Both the position numbers and the translations under genes were made by a program. Below, in pieces: positions 1 to 6,370 of a stretch of DNA of 6,797 nt. Where the stretch lies: positions 1-6,797 of the forward strand of contig DPSI01000437.1 in NCBI GenBank assembly GCA_003527165.1, given 5' to 3'. Source of the DNA: Pseudomonas sp. GTDB lineage: Bacteria; Pseudomonadota; Gammaproteobacteria; Pseudomonadales; Pseudomonadaceae. The first letter of the stretch is position 1; each line of letters begins with the position of its first letter. The notes beneath the pieces were generated by a model. That model did not search any database. It was not told the origin of the DNA and saw only the letters and a list, made by a program, of their open reading frames with translations.

Positions 1-179
1 TGGGTCAGCATCGCATCGACCGCGACGAGAGGTCTCGATCCCAAATAGTTATTTATCGTGCTCAAGAACTACGTCCGATTGATAGTTATCTTCGTACCAT
101 TCGGGTTCGTAATAGCGCGATCTTTGTCAATATATACGTATCAGATATAACCGATGGTCGATGATTGAGTTTTAATTTT

Positions 180-419
180 CTAAAAGTGCTTGACGAACAG
201 CGTTGAGGATGCCTTTGCTAGGAACTGCTCGAATGAGGCGTTTAAATACTTGGCGAGCTCACGGGCAAGGGCTTCGTCGTGACTGAGGGACCAGCGAATC
301 TGCGCGGGCAGCTTCGGATTGGACGCAAAATGCTTAGGGAAGGTGAGGTAATACTGGAGGCCGGTTTTGGCTTGGAAGACGAGGTGCGGAACACCTGTTC
401 TGCTTTGGAGCTTGGACAT
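180..419 (-). pseudogene. Truncated tyrosine integrase, N-terminal fragment
   Basis: This is a 79-codon leftward gene. The ATG at 419-417 is preceded by AAAAGG about 9 nt upstream, a better start than the TTG at 473. The protein pattern (GVPHLVFQAKTGLQYYLTFPKHF, then IRWSLSHDEALARELAKYLN and FEQFL) resembles the N-terminal arm/DNA-binding region of pseudomonad phage and island integrases: a beta-rich start, a PK.F segment, a 'SL.t.d...A' turn and an amphipathic helix. Family members usually have 350-450 residues with a C-terminal R..H.R..Y catalytic domain, and none of that is present. The frame stops at 182-180 in AT-rich DNA, so this is probably a broken integrase. The leader carries an imperfect inverted repeat (GGATTCACAG at 435-444 with CTGTGAGTAATCC at 450-462). 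Its position just downstream of a tmRNA-like 3' end, in the same direction, fits an integrase beside its attachment site. The family call comes from pattern alone; a small unrelated protein is possible. Confidence 0.42.
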
Positions 420-480
420 GATGGCATACCTTTTGGATTCACAGATGGACTGTGAGTAATCCAATGCCATCAAATCTGGC

Positions 481-509
481 CTGAAACCCGCGTTCTAGAC
501 GGGTTTCAG
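481..509. repeat. Perfect 10-bp inverted repeat (hairpin)
   Basis: CTGAAACCCG (481-490) and CGGGTTTCAG (500-509) are perfect reverse complements around a 9-nt loop that itself contains TCTAGA. It lies between the tmRNA-like 3' end and the integrase-like gene. On the minus strand it would sit just after the mature tmRNA end, where a transcription terminator is expected. However, there is no T-run on either side, so a classical intrinsic terminator is only possible. A recombinase-binding or other structured site is the alternative. Confidence 0.6.
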
Positions 510-517
510 TGTTGAAT

Positions 518-540
518 TGGTGGAGCCGGGGGATCCGACC
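518..540 (-). other. tmRNA 3'-end-like sequence, candidate attachment site
   Basis: Read on the minus strand, this stretch ends in CCCCCGGCTCCACCA, with CCA at 520-518. The acceptor strand CGGCTCC followed by A and CCA pairs with the GGGGCCG expected at the 5' end of pseudomonad-type tmRNA. The preceding GGTCGGATCCCC looks like a T-arm (GTTCGGATCCCC) missing one T. No matching 5' T-stem or other tmRNA sequence continues to the right, so this is not a functional ssrA gene. The 3' ends of tRNA and tmRNA genes are standard integration sites, and an integrase-like gene follows in the same direction. A left-over att site of an ssrA-targeting element is therefore the likely reading; chance similarity is not excluded. 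Confidence 0.4.
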
Positions 541-1031
541 TAAGTCGTCGAATCGGAGGGCTCCTGCCTGAAGGTTCAAGCCGACGCTTGGCGCAGGCCG
601 CATGTTGTCTGGCTTTCTCAGTGCTCAAAGATAGGCGGATATTTTCGAGCGTCAATAGTGAATCTAATCAAATCTCAACATTCTGGACATTCGTGTTGAG
701 GTGGAGTCTGGTTGCCCGACATGGACCTGTTCAATTCCCCTATAAGGAGTTGAACCCGCTGCGTCATTCATCATCCGCCGATAGCGGGTCAACCTTCTGG
801 AGTTCGATGCTACCAACTAGCGAACTGCCCTATGCCACAGGCCCTGAGTACAGCTTGCAAATGCTAAGTGCGTAACGATATCGCGTGCAAAAAAAGTGGT
901 AGCTGCGAGTAGCGTTTAATCGGGTTTCAGAAACTCGTCGGGATAATACGCACTGTATAGGCAGTGCTCGGCCAGCTGCCAGGCGCCATGCGATGCCGAG
1001 GGGGCCACGGCCTACTGACCGCCAAGATCAC
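541..1031. other. Gene-poor stretch, nothing recognised
   Basis: No recognisable gene was found on either strand. A 95-codon rightward frame (588-875) has no family resemblance, an amino-acid mix rich in Ser and Trp, and no good ribosome-binding site. One imperfect inverted repeat is present: TTGAACCCGCT at 750-760 and AGCGGGTCAA at 783-792, with a 22-nt loop. The GC content is visibly lower than in the operon on the right. Confidence 0.5.
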
Positions 1032-1044
1032 AGGAGGCGCCGCT

Positions 1045-1123
1045 ACGCGCAGCATCCGTTATCTGATCGTGCCGGGCTGGCACGGCTCGCCCGATGAGCA
1101 CTGGCAGAGCGCATCGCACCCAC
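1045..1123 (+). pseudogene. YdeN/RBBP9-family serine hydrolase, N-terminal remnant
   Basis: Reading from 1045 gives TRSIRYLIVPGWHGSPDEHWQS. This matches the N-terminal strand and oxyanion-loop signature (liVpGW.gSp.dHWqs) of the YdeN/RBBP9 family of small alpha/beta hydrolases, which are about 180-200 residues long. A perfect AGGAGG lies at 1032-1037, and 7 nt later, exactly where ATG is expected, stands ACG (1045-1047). The simplest explanation is a start codon lost by a T-to-C change. Family likeness ends after HWQS at about 1107-1123, where unrelated sequence follows. The GxSxG nucleophile and the catalytic Asp and His are absent. The frame stays open to 1434 but does not look like hydrolase, so this is a 5' gene stump joined to foreign DNA. 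Confidence 0.6.
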
Positions 1124-1167
1124 CCGGACAAAGTCGGATCGAGCGAAGCACCCGCAAGCGCGCCTGG

Positions 1168-1192
1168 GAGCTGCGAGCTGCGAGCTGTGAGC
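1168..1192. repeat. 7-bp tandem repeat (GAGCTGC, about 3.5 copies)
   Basis: Copies of GAGCTGC begin at 1168 and 1175, followed by GAGCTGT at 1182 and a partial GAGC at 1189. Short AGCTGC-type tandem runs are common between genes in pseudomonads, which suggests this stretch was once intergenic, at a junction between two gene remnants. Confidence 0.7.
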
Positions 1193-1199
1193 GATACTC

Positions 1200-1395
1200 G
1201 GGCGCGGCGCTTTTGGCTGTGACTATGCGGGGAAATTCCGGTGCGGATTTCAGCCAGTTCCTGCAGCAGTGCTTCAGCGGTCTTGATCTGGCCCAATCGG
1301 AAACGCAGCAGGCAAATGCGGTTCGCCAGATCGCGCGCAAGGGCGCGAGCATTTTCTTCGTTGATGCCGGGCAGTGGCCAGCGGATCCCGTGCAA
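1200..1395 (-). pseudogene. Possible leftward gene remnant, unknown family
   Basis: The leftward frame reads GINEENARALARDLANRIC, then LLRFRLGQIKTAEALLQELAEI and RTGISPHS, two plausible amphipathic helices with protein-like composition. Past about 1230 it runs into low-complexity Arg/Ser sequence across the tandem repeat, which looks like a lost natural end. Upstream, another leftward frame (1483 down to about 1400, HGQLTFRLILPRLLQQRFPS) could be its start after a frameshift. No family is recognised. The opposite-strand frame (964-1434) overlaps it, so at most one is real. Confidence 0.25.
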
Positions 1396-1430
1396 CAGAA
1401 GGGAAGCGCTGCTGAAGGAGGCGGGGAAGG

Positions 1431-1679
1431 ATGAGGCGAAAGGTCAGCTGTCCGTGGGCGTCGAGTAAGGTAAGCCAAATCAAGGCTTCAGCGCTTGTGC
1501 AAGAAACTTTGATTTGTTGGATTGCTCACAGTGAGCGCGAATATATGAACCTTTCGGATCTTGTCACGGACCGCATCACCTATACGCGAGAGCGGTTTTG
1601 CGCGCATTGGCGAGTAGAGCAAGCCTTAGTCTGCGCTGAAGCCAAACGTTCCATGGGTTCGAAGTTATTAATGATCTAG
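1431..1679 (+). CDS. Small unrecognised ORF with a strong RBS
   Basis: This is an 82-codon frame. The ATG at 1431 follows AAGGAGG (1415-1421) after 9 nt, an excellent ribosome-binding site. The product has no recognised domain, signal peptide or membrane segment. After its TAG (1677-1679), the +2 frame open from 1640 to 1798 reads FEVINDLARRLRVSK, then VFNGHTIMVDST and on to a TAA at 1796-1798. That segment looks protein-like, so one frameshift between 1640 and 1679 may have broken a longer gene of roughly 120 codons. Chance is also plausible in this decayed region. Confidence 0.18.
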   Translation: MRRKVSCPWASSKVSQIKASALVQETLICWIAHSEREYMNLSDLVTDRITYTRERFCAHWRVEQALVCAEAKRSMGSKLLMI

Positions 1680-2046
1680 CGAGGCGTCTGCGGGTTTCGA
1701 AGGTGTTTAATGGGCACACCATCATGGTCGACTCGACTATTCTCGGTTCTTTTGTGCAGGACTCGCACGGATCCCTAAATGCTGCGGCTTCCGTCTAAGT
1801 TATCGGCGATCTTATTAGGGTAGACGCGTCGTCCGGGGCACGGGTGCCCACCATGCGGCTTTCGTGGCTTCATCAATTGTCGTATGGATGCGACTCATCA
1901 TGAATCTTCATCAGCGTCCCGAAAGCATCAAATATGACGGCTTGTATGGAACTTGCTGCGGTTGAAATGGCAAATGATTTTTCCTAACGGCCCCAGCGGT
2001 TGACACAGCACAACAACTGAACAGGCGCCTTATTGCCTTTATGATG
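1680..2046. other. Intergenic stretch upstream of the operon control region
   Basis: Apart from the out-of-frame open stretch that ends at 1798, no gene is recognisable here. A TTGACA at 2000-2005 lacks a -10 box at suitable spacing. No regulator gene is seen upstream of or divergent from the operon, so control probably comes from a factor encoded elsewhere. Confidence 0.45.
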
Positions 2047-2063
2047 CGCACCAATAGGGAGCT
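2047..2063 (+). promoter_or_regulatory. NtrC-like enhancer site
   Basis: The sequence CGCACCAATAGGGAGCT agrees at 13 of 17 positions with the classical enterobacterial glnA NtrC site TGCACCAACATGGTGCT, keeping the GCACCA half and the GG..GC half. Its centre (2055) lies about 108 bp upstream of the start site predicted from the -24/-12 element at 2137-2152, a distance typical for NtrC enhancers. NtrC (GlnG) activates sigma-54 promoters under nitrogen limitation, which suits the amide-hydrolysing operon downstream. This is a sequence match only; only one clear site was found, whereas strong enhancers often have two. Confidence 0.5.
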
Positions 2064-2136
2064 TGAGTTTCCTGGGATGCTCGAAGATAAAGCGCAACGT
2101 CCCGCCTAAACTTGCCATTCGACCGAATATGGCGGC

Positions 2137-2152
2137 TGGCATGCATCGTGCC
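2137..2152 (+). promoter_or_regulatory. Sigma-54 (RpoN) -24/-12 promoter
   Basis: TGGCATGCATCGTGCC matches the consensus TGGCACGNNNNTTGCA. The invariant GG (2138-2139) and GC (2150-2151) are separated by the required 10 nt, with TGGCA and TGC intact. Transcription would start near 2163, leaving a leader of about 45 nt before the first gene. Sigma-54 promoters need an upstream activator, and an NtrC-like site is present at 2047-2063. Confidence 0.62.
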
Positions 2153-2207
2153 TTGAACATGAATACATGAATGAACACATGATTCCATGCTCACGAAGGA
2201 CCCTGCC

Positions 2208-3317
2208 ATGTCAGATCTCGACCGTCGTAAATTTCTTAGGCTCGCCAGTATTATCGGTATTGCTGCTGCGATGCCCTTCAGCATTGCCCGCGCGGCGGAC
2301 AAACCTCTTGTAGTCGGCTTCGTGTACGTCGGGGCGCGTGATGACTTCGGTTACAACCAGGCCCATGCCCAAGCTGCGCGCATCATTCGCAGCATGCCCA
2401 ACGTCACGGTAGTCGAGGAAGAGAATGTACCCGAGACGTCTGCCGTGCAGCAGGCGATGGAGGCCATGATCCGTCAGGACGGTGCGGAACTGATCTTCGC
2501 TACCTCCTTCGGTTATTTCGATCCTCACGTGTTGAGGGTAGCCCAGCGGTACCCAGAGGTACGTTTTGCCCACTGCGGCGGATTGTGGGATACCAGCAAA
2601 CACCCGGAGAACGTGGGCAGCTTCTTTGGCTATATCGACGAGGGTCAGTACCTCAACGGTGTGGTGGCCGGCCACATGAGCAAATCCAAGCGCCTCGGTT
2701 TCATCGCCGCCAAACCCGTTGCCCAAGTGTTGCGTAATATCAATGCGTTCACCCTCGGCGCGCGCTCGGTGGATCCGGAAATCACCACGACCGTGATATT
2801 TACCGGGGACTGGTCGCTGCCGGTGCGCGAGGCGGAAGCCGCCAACGGCCTGATCGACCAGGGCTGTGACGTGCTGACCTGTCACGTCGATGGCCCCAAG
2901 GTCATCGTTGAAACGGCTGAGCGTCGAGGCGTAATGAGCTGTGGTTACCATGCCAGCCAGGCGGCTCTGGCACCCAACGGTTATCTGACCGGTGCCGAAT
3001 GGAACTGGGAAACACCGTATCGCGCACACGTCGAAGCGGTTCAGAAGGGCCAGACCATGAACAACTTCATGCGCGGCGGCCTGGCAGAAGGGTTCGTCAA
3101 GACCTCGGATTACGGTGCCAACGTCAGTGCCGCAGCCCGTGAGCATGCGGATCAGATCAAGGCAGCGATGATTGCTGGTGAGTTCACGCTGTTCAAGGGA
3201 CCGCTGAACGACAACAAGGGCAACGTGGTCCTGGCCGAGGGCGAGTCGCTGGGTCAGACCGACGTGGTGCTGGAGCAGATGGACTACCTCGTCGAAGGCG
3301 TGCGCGGCGATATCTGA
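2208..3317 (+). CDS. BMP-family ABC transporter solute-binding protein (Tat-exported)
   Basis: This 369-residue periplasmic binding protein of the Bmp/PnrA-like class is the capture subunit of an ABC importer. The ATG at 2208 has AAGGA (2196-2200) 7 nt upstream and is preferred over the in-frame start at 2187, which would put seven extra residues before the signal peptide. Residues 5-11 (DRRKFLR) form a twin-arginine motif, followed by a hydrophobic stretch (12-26) and an ARA cleavage site (27-29). This implies export of a folded protein by Tat. There is no lipobox Cys. The mature part begins with PLVVGFVYVGARDDFGYN and contains the family-typical segments FATSFGY, GYIDEGQYLNGVVAGHMSK and NINAFTLGARSVDP. 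Known family members bind purine nucleosides, but the two hydrolases in this operon suggest a small amide such as biuret or a relative. The ligand cannot be read from the sequence. It is the first gene of the operon. Confidence 0.93.
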   Translation: MSDLDRRKFLRLASIIGIAAAMPFSIARAADKPLVVGFVYVGARDDFGYNQAHAQAARIIRSMPNVTVVEEENVPETSAVQQAMEAMIRQDGAELIFATSFGYFDPHVLRVAQRYPEVRFAHCGGLWDTSKHPENVGSFFGYIDEGQYLNGVVAGHMSKSKRLGFIAAKPVAQVLRNINAFTLGARSVDPEITTTVIFTGDWSLPVREAEAANGLIDQGCDVLTCHVDGPKVIVETAERRGVMSCGYHASQAALAPNGYLTGAEWNWETPYRAHVEAVQKGQTMNNFMRGGLAEGFVKTSDYGANVSAAAREHADQIKAAMIAGEFTLFKGPLNDNKGNVVLAEGESLGQTDVVLEQMDYLVEGVRGDI

Positions 3318-3320
3318 TCC

Positions 3321-4433
3321 ATGAATTCACACTATCTTGCGAGTAAGTTGGGCAGGCTGGCATTGCCCGGCCTGCCTACCATGCTGTCGATCATCAGCTC
3401 CTTTGCGCTGTTCGTGCTGTTCCTGGCCCTTCAGGGCAAGCCGGCGTTCGAGGCCGTTCGCCTGGTGTTCGAAGGCGCCTTCGGTTCGTCCTTTGCCTGG
3501 GAAAGTACCTTACAGCGCGCCGCGCCGTTGATGCTGACGGCGCTGTGCGTGGCGCTGCCGGCGCGTGCCGGTCTGATCATCATCGGTGGCGAAGGCGCAC
3601 TGGTGCTGGGTGGCTTGGCGTCCGCGACGCTGCCGCTGTGGCTGACCGGACTGCCTCCGCTGGCGACGCTTGTCGCCATGGGGCTGGTGGCGATGTTGGT
3701 CGGAGGCTTCTGGGTCGGAGTCAATGGCTGGTTGCGGCAGAAGCGCGGGCTGAACGAGACCATCGGCAGTCTGCTGCTGTCCTATATCGCCATCGCGCTG
3801 TTCAACCATCTGGTCGAAGGGCCATTACGGGATCCCTCCAGCCTGAACAAACCGTCCACCGTGGGACTGGATCATTCCCTGATGATCGGGGTGATCAATG
3901 AGGACTCGTTCCGCGTTCACTGGGGTCTGGTCGCCGGCATCATTGCCTGCGTGATGGCCTGGGTGCTGGTTCGCCACAGCGTCAAAGGCTTTGCCCTGGA
4001 CGTGGTCGGCGGCAACGTGCAGACGGCGCGCATGCTAGGGCTTCCGGTCAATCGGCTGGTGATCTTCACCTGTGTGCTCGGCGGAGCGGCGGCCGGGCTG
4101 GCGGGGATGTACGAGGTCAGCGCGGTGCAGGGCAGTGCCAACGCCTCGTTGATCGTCGGTTATGGCATTAGCGGCATTCTGGTGTCCTTTGCCGCCCGCC
4201 ATAACCCGCTGGCCATCATCGTCTGCGCAACGCTGATCGGCGGCATCGAGGCCAGTGGCAGCCTTTTGCAACGACGGCTGGATCTGCCCGATGCCACGAC
4301 GCTTATTCTTCAGGGGCTGCTGTTCACCAACCTTCTTGCCTGGGAGGCACTGGCAGGCAGGATCACCGGATGGCGCATTTCCCTCGAGGAGCATGCCAAC
4401 AAGGCAAAGAGCGCCGAGGTGCAACATGGGTGA
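3321..4433 (+). CDS. BMP-type ABC transporter permease 1
   Basis: This 370-residue integral membrane protein belongs to the BPD_transp_2 class (sugar/nucleoside/branched-chain amino-acid permeases, YufP/NupP-like). Around ten hydrophobic segments are visible, for example at about 20-38, 66-80, 112-138, 146-164, 200-218, 246-266, 278-315 and 326-346. The cytoplasmic loop GLNETIGSLLLSYIA (143-157) and GGNVQTARMLGL (230-241) match conserved family regions that contact the ATPase or frame the pore. The ATG at 3321 lies 3 nt after the preceding stop and has only a weak ribosome-binding site, so translational coupling is likely. It should pair with the permease encoded immediately downstream to form the channel for the substrate delivered by the BMP protein. 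Confidence 0.92.
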   Translation: MNSHYLASKLGRLALPGLPTMLSIISSFALFVLFLALQGKPAFEAVRLVFEGAFGSSFAWESTLQRAAPLMLTALCVALPARAGLIIIGGEGALVLGGLASATLPLWLTGLPPLATLVAMGLVAMLVGGFWVGVNGWLRQKRGLNETIGSLLLSYIAIALFNHLVEGPLRDPSSLNKPSTVGLDHSLMIGVINEDSFRVHWGLVAGIIACVMAWVLVRHSVKGFALDVVGGNVQTARMLGLPVNRLVIFTCVLGGAAAGLAGMYEVSAVQGSANASLIVGYGISGILVSFAARHNPLAIIVCATLIGGIEASGSLLQRRLDLPDATTLILQGLLFTNLLAWEALAGRITGWRISLEEHANKAKSAEVQHG

Positions 4434-5346
4434 TCTGGATTTCGTGACCTTCCTGCTGGCCCTGTTGGCGGGTGCGGTGCGGGTCGGTACGCCGTTCCTG
4501 TTCGTCAGCCTGGGCGAATGTCTGACGGAAAAGAGTGGGCGCATCAACCTCGGGCTGGAAGGCATTCTGGTCGCCGGTGCGATGGTCGGTTATGCCGTGG
4601 CCTACTTGTCTGGGTCGGCCTGGACTGGGGTGCTCGCAGCTGGCGGAATCGGGCTGTTGCTTGGACTGCTGCATGGCATGGTCTGCTCGCTACCGCGTGT
4701 CAATGACATTGCCTTCGGCATCGCACTGATGTTGCTCGGTACCGGCCTGGCGTTCTTTCTCGGCAAGGCCTTCATTCAGCCTCAAGCACCGATGCTGCCC
4801 TCGATTTCCCTCGGGGTCTGGAGCAACGATCCCAGCATGCGTTCGGCGCTGAACATCAACGTACTGTTCTTTATCGGCGTGGCACTGGCGATCTTCCTGC
4901 ATTGGGGCTTGCGCAGCACACGCTGGGGCCTGGTTCTGCGCCTGGTCGGGGACCACTCCGAATCGGCCCAGGCGCTGGGCTACCGGCCACTGCGAGTGCG
5001 CGTAATCGCCACCGCGGTAGGCGGCTTCCTGGCCGGTGTCGGCGGCTCCTATCTGTCGCTTTACTATCCGGGCAGCTGGAACGAGGGCCTGTCCAGTGGC
5101 CAGGGCCTGATGGCGGTGGCGCTGGTGATCTTCGCCCGCTGGCAGCCGCTGAACTGCCTGTGGGCGTCGATGGTGTTCGGCGCCGCCGGTGCCATCGGCC
5201 CGGCGCTGCAATCGGTGGGCATCAGCTCGGGCTACTACCTGTACAGCGCCGCACCCTACATTTTGACGATGGCGGTGATGCTCGCTACCTGTCGTCCGAA
5301 CCGCACACTGACCGGAGCTCCCGGCGAGCTCAGTCTCAATCGCTAG
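4426..5346 (+). CDS. BMP-type ABC transporter permease 2
   Basis: This 306-residue integral membrane protein is the second permease half (BPD_transp_2, YufQ/NupQ-like, usually about 300-320 residues). The ATG at 4426 is chosen because GAGG (4416-4419) lies 6 nt upstream and the protein then begins with the usual short N-terminus. An in-frame start at 4255 would overlap the previous gene by 179 nt and add an unlikely leader. With this start the two permease genes overlap by 8 nt, typical of coupled translation. Family landmarks are GECLTEKSGRINLGLEGILV (30-49), GDHSESAQALGY (175-186) and GQGLMAVALVIFARWQP (225-241). Eight or so hydrophobic segments are visible. The cognate ATP-binding subunit is not in the window. 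Confidence 0.92.
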   Translation: MGDLDFVTFLLALLAGAVRVGTPFLFVSLGECLTEKSGRINLGLEGILVAGAMVGYAVAYLSGSAWTGVLAAGGIGLLLGLLHGMVCSLPRVNDIAFGIALMLLGTGLAFFLGKAFIQPQAPMLPSISLGVWSNDPSMRSALNINVLFFIGVALAIFLHWGLRSTRWGLVLRLVGDHSESAQALGYRPLRVRVIATAVGGFLAGVGGSYLSLYYPGSWNEGLSSGQGLMAVALVIFARWQPLNCLWASMVFGAAGAIGPALQSVGISSGYYLYSAAPYILTMAVMLATCRPNRTLTGAPGELSLNR

Positions 5347-5358
5347 AGGTAATTACGC

Positions 5359-6366
5359 ATGGCAAGTGGACTTGGCGGATTGAACAAATCACCCAATGGC
5401 GTCGTGATCGGGCTGGCCCAACTGACATTGCCGGACCCGCATACCCGCGATGAACTCTGGACCCAGACGCAGAAGGTCGTGTCGATGATCGGCAAGGCGC
5501 GCCGCAGTATGCCGGGCATGGATTTGATCGTGTTTCCCGAGTATTCGCTGCACGGTCTGTCGATGGACACCTCGCCAGACATCCTGTGCACGCTGGACGG
5601 GCCAGAAGTGGCCGCATTGAAGCAGGCCTGCATTGAGCACAGTATCTGGGGCTGCTTCTCAATCATGGAGGCCAACCCGCAGGGCAATCCCTACAACAGC
5701 GGCATCATCGTCGATGATACCGGCGAGGTGCGGCTCTACTATCGCAAGCTGCATCCGTGGGTGCCGGTCGAGCCCTGGGAACCGGGCGATCTGGGCATCC
5801 CGGTCTGCGAGGGGCCGCGCGGCAGCAAGCTCGCGCTGATCATCTGCCACGACGGCATGTTCCCGGAAATGGCCCGCGAATGCGCCTACAAAGGCGCCGA
5901 AATCATGATCCGCACCGCGGGCTATACCGCGCCGATCCGGCATTCGTGGAAGATCACCAACCAGGTCAATGCTTTCACCAATCTGATGCAGACCGCCAGC
6001 GTATGCATGTGCGGCTCCGACGGCACCTTCGACTCGATGGGCGAAGCCATGTTCGTCGATTTCGACGGAACGCCGATGGCCGAGGGGGGCGGGCGCGCCG
6101 ATGAGATCGTTTGCTGTGAACTGCGCCCGGACCTGGTACGCGAGGCCCGCAAGCATTGGGGCGTGGAAAACAACATCTACCAGTTCGGCCACCGCGGTTA
6201 CGTGGCGGTAAAGGGCGGCGCGCAGGATTGTCCCTACACCTACATGCATGACCTTGCTGCAGGCCAGTACCGATTGCCGTGGGAAGACGAGGTCGTGCAC
6301 ACCGACGGCAGCAGCTGCGGATTTCCCGTACCCGAGCGTCTCTACAACCCGGACAACCAGGACTAG
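5359..6366 (+). CDS. Formamidase-like aliphatic amidase (nitrilase superfamily)
   Basis: This 335-residue cytoplasmic enzyme is expected to hydrolyse a short aliphatic amide to the acid and ammonia; characterised close relatives (AmiF) act on formamide. The ATG at 5359 follows AGAGGT (5345-5350), which overlaps the stop of the preceding permease. The catalytic residues are all present: Glu61 (VFPEYS), Lys130 (YYRKLHPW), Glu138 (PVEPW) and Cys163 (IICHDGM). The Lys-to-Cys spacing of 33 is the same as in Helicobacter pylori AmiF (Lys133, Cys166), and Trp134 and Tyr189 align with its Trp137 and Tyr192. The tail ([20 protein letters not shown] and later [13 protein letters not shown]) is AmiF-like rather than AmiE-like, and the length fits AmiF. 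The Glu-to-Lys loop is 4 residues shorter than in AmiF. Its place between a BMP transporter and a biuret-hydrolase-like gene suggests a role in breaking down the imported compound or a product of it, so formamide may not be the true substrate. Confidence 0.88.
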   Translation: MASGLGGLNKSPNGVVIGLAQLTLPDPHTRDELWTQTQKVVSMIGKARRSMPGMDLIVFPEYSLHGLSMDTSPDILCTLDGPEVAALKQACIEHSIWGCFSIMEANPQGNPYNSGIIVDDTGEVRLYYRKLHPWVPVEPWEPGDLGIPVCEGPRGSKLALIICHDGMFPEMARECAYKGAEIMIRTAGYTAPIRHSWKITNQVNAFTNLMQTASVCMCGSDGTFDSMGEAMFVDFDGTPMAEGGGRADEIVCCELRPDLVREARKHWGVENNIYQFGHRGYVAVKGGAQDCPYTYMHDLAAGQYRLPWEDEVVHTDGSSCGFPVPERLYNPDNQD

Positions 6367-6370
6367 TACC

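Noticed and set aside
3..164. Frame open from the left edge, 53 codons, ending in TGA at 162-164
   Set aside because: Could be the end of a gene cut by the contig edge, but the sequence has no recognised motif and the length is within chance.
574..590. TTCAAGCCGACGC resembles part of an integron attC site (aadA type)
   Set aside because: No RYYYAAC or GTTRRRY core sites at proper positions and no folded attC arms were found.
439..603. Leftward 54-codon frame with ATG at 603 running across the tmRNA-like site and hairpin
   Set aside because: It crosses structured, non-coding-looking sequence; such short frames are commonly produced by tRNA/tmRNA ends. No RBS or family match was found.
743..760. 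TAAGGAG looks like a ribosome-binding site
   Set aside because: No ATG, GTG or TTG at suitable spacing opens a meaningful frame.
481..930. CGGGTTTCAG repeated at 500-509 and 921-930, as a possible att direct repeat
   Set aside because: Ten bases with no extension on either side is expected by chance in a window this size.
2000..2028. TTGACA as a sigma-70 -35 box
   Set aside because: The sequence 16-18 nt downstream is GC-rich (AGGCGC) with no -10 box; the sigma-54 element explains the promoter better.
1994..2207. Possible riboswitch (guanidine, purine) in the leader
   Set aside because: The predicted leader is only about 45 nt, and none of the conserved guanidine- or purine-aptamer motifs could be found upstream.
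2211..3146. Long leftward frame of 311 codons opposite the BMP gene
   Set aside because: It is the antisense shadow of a clear, family-matching gene in high-GC DNA.
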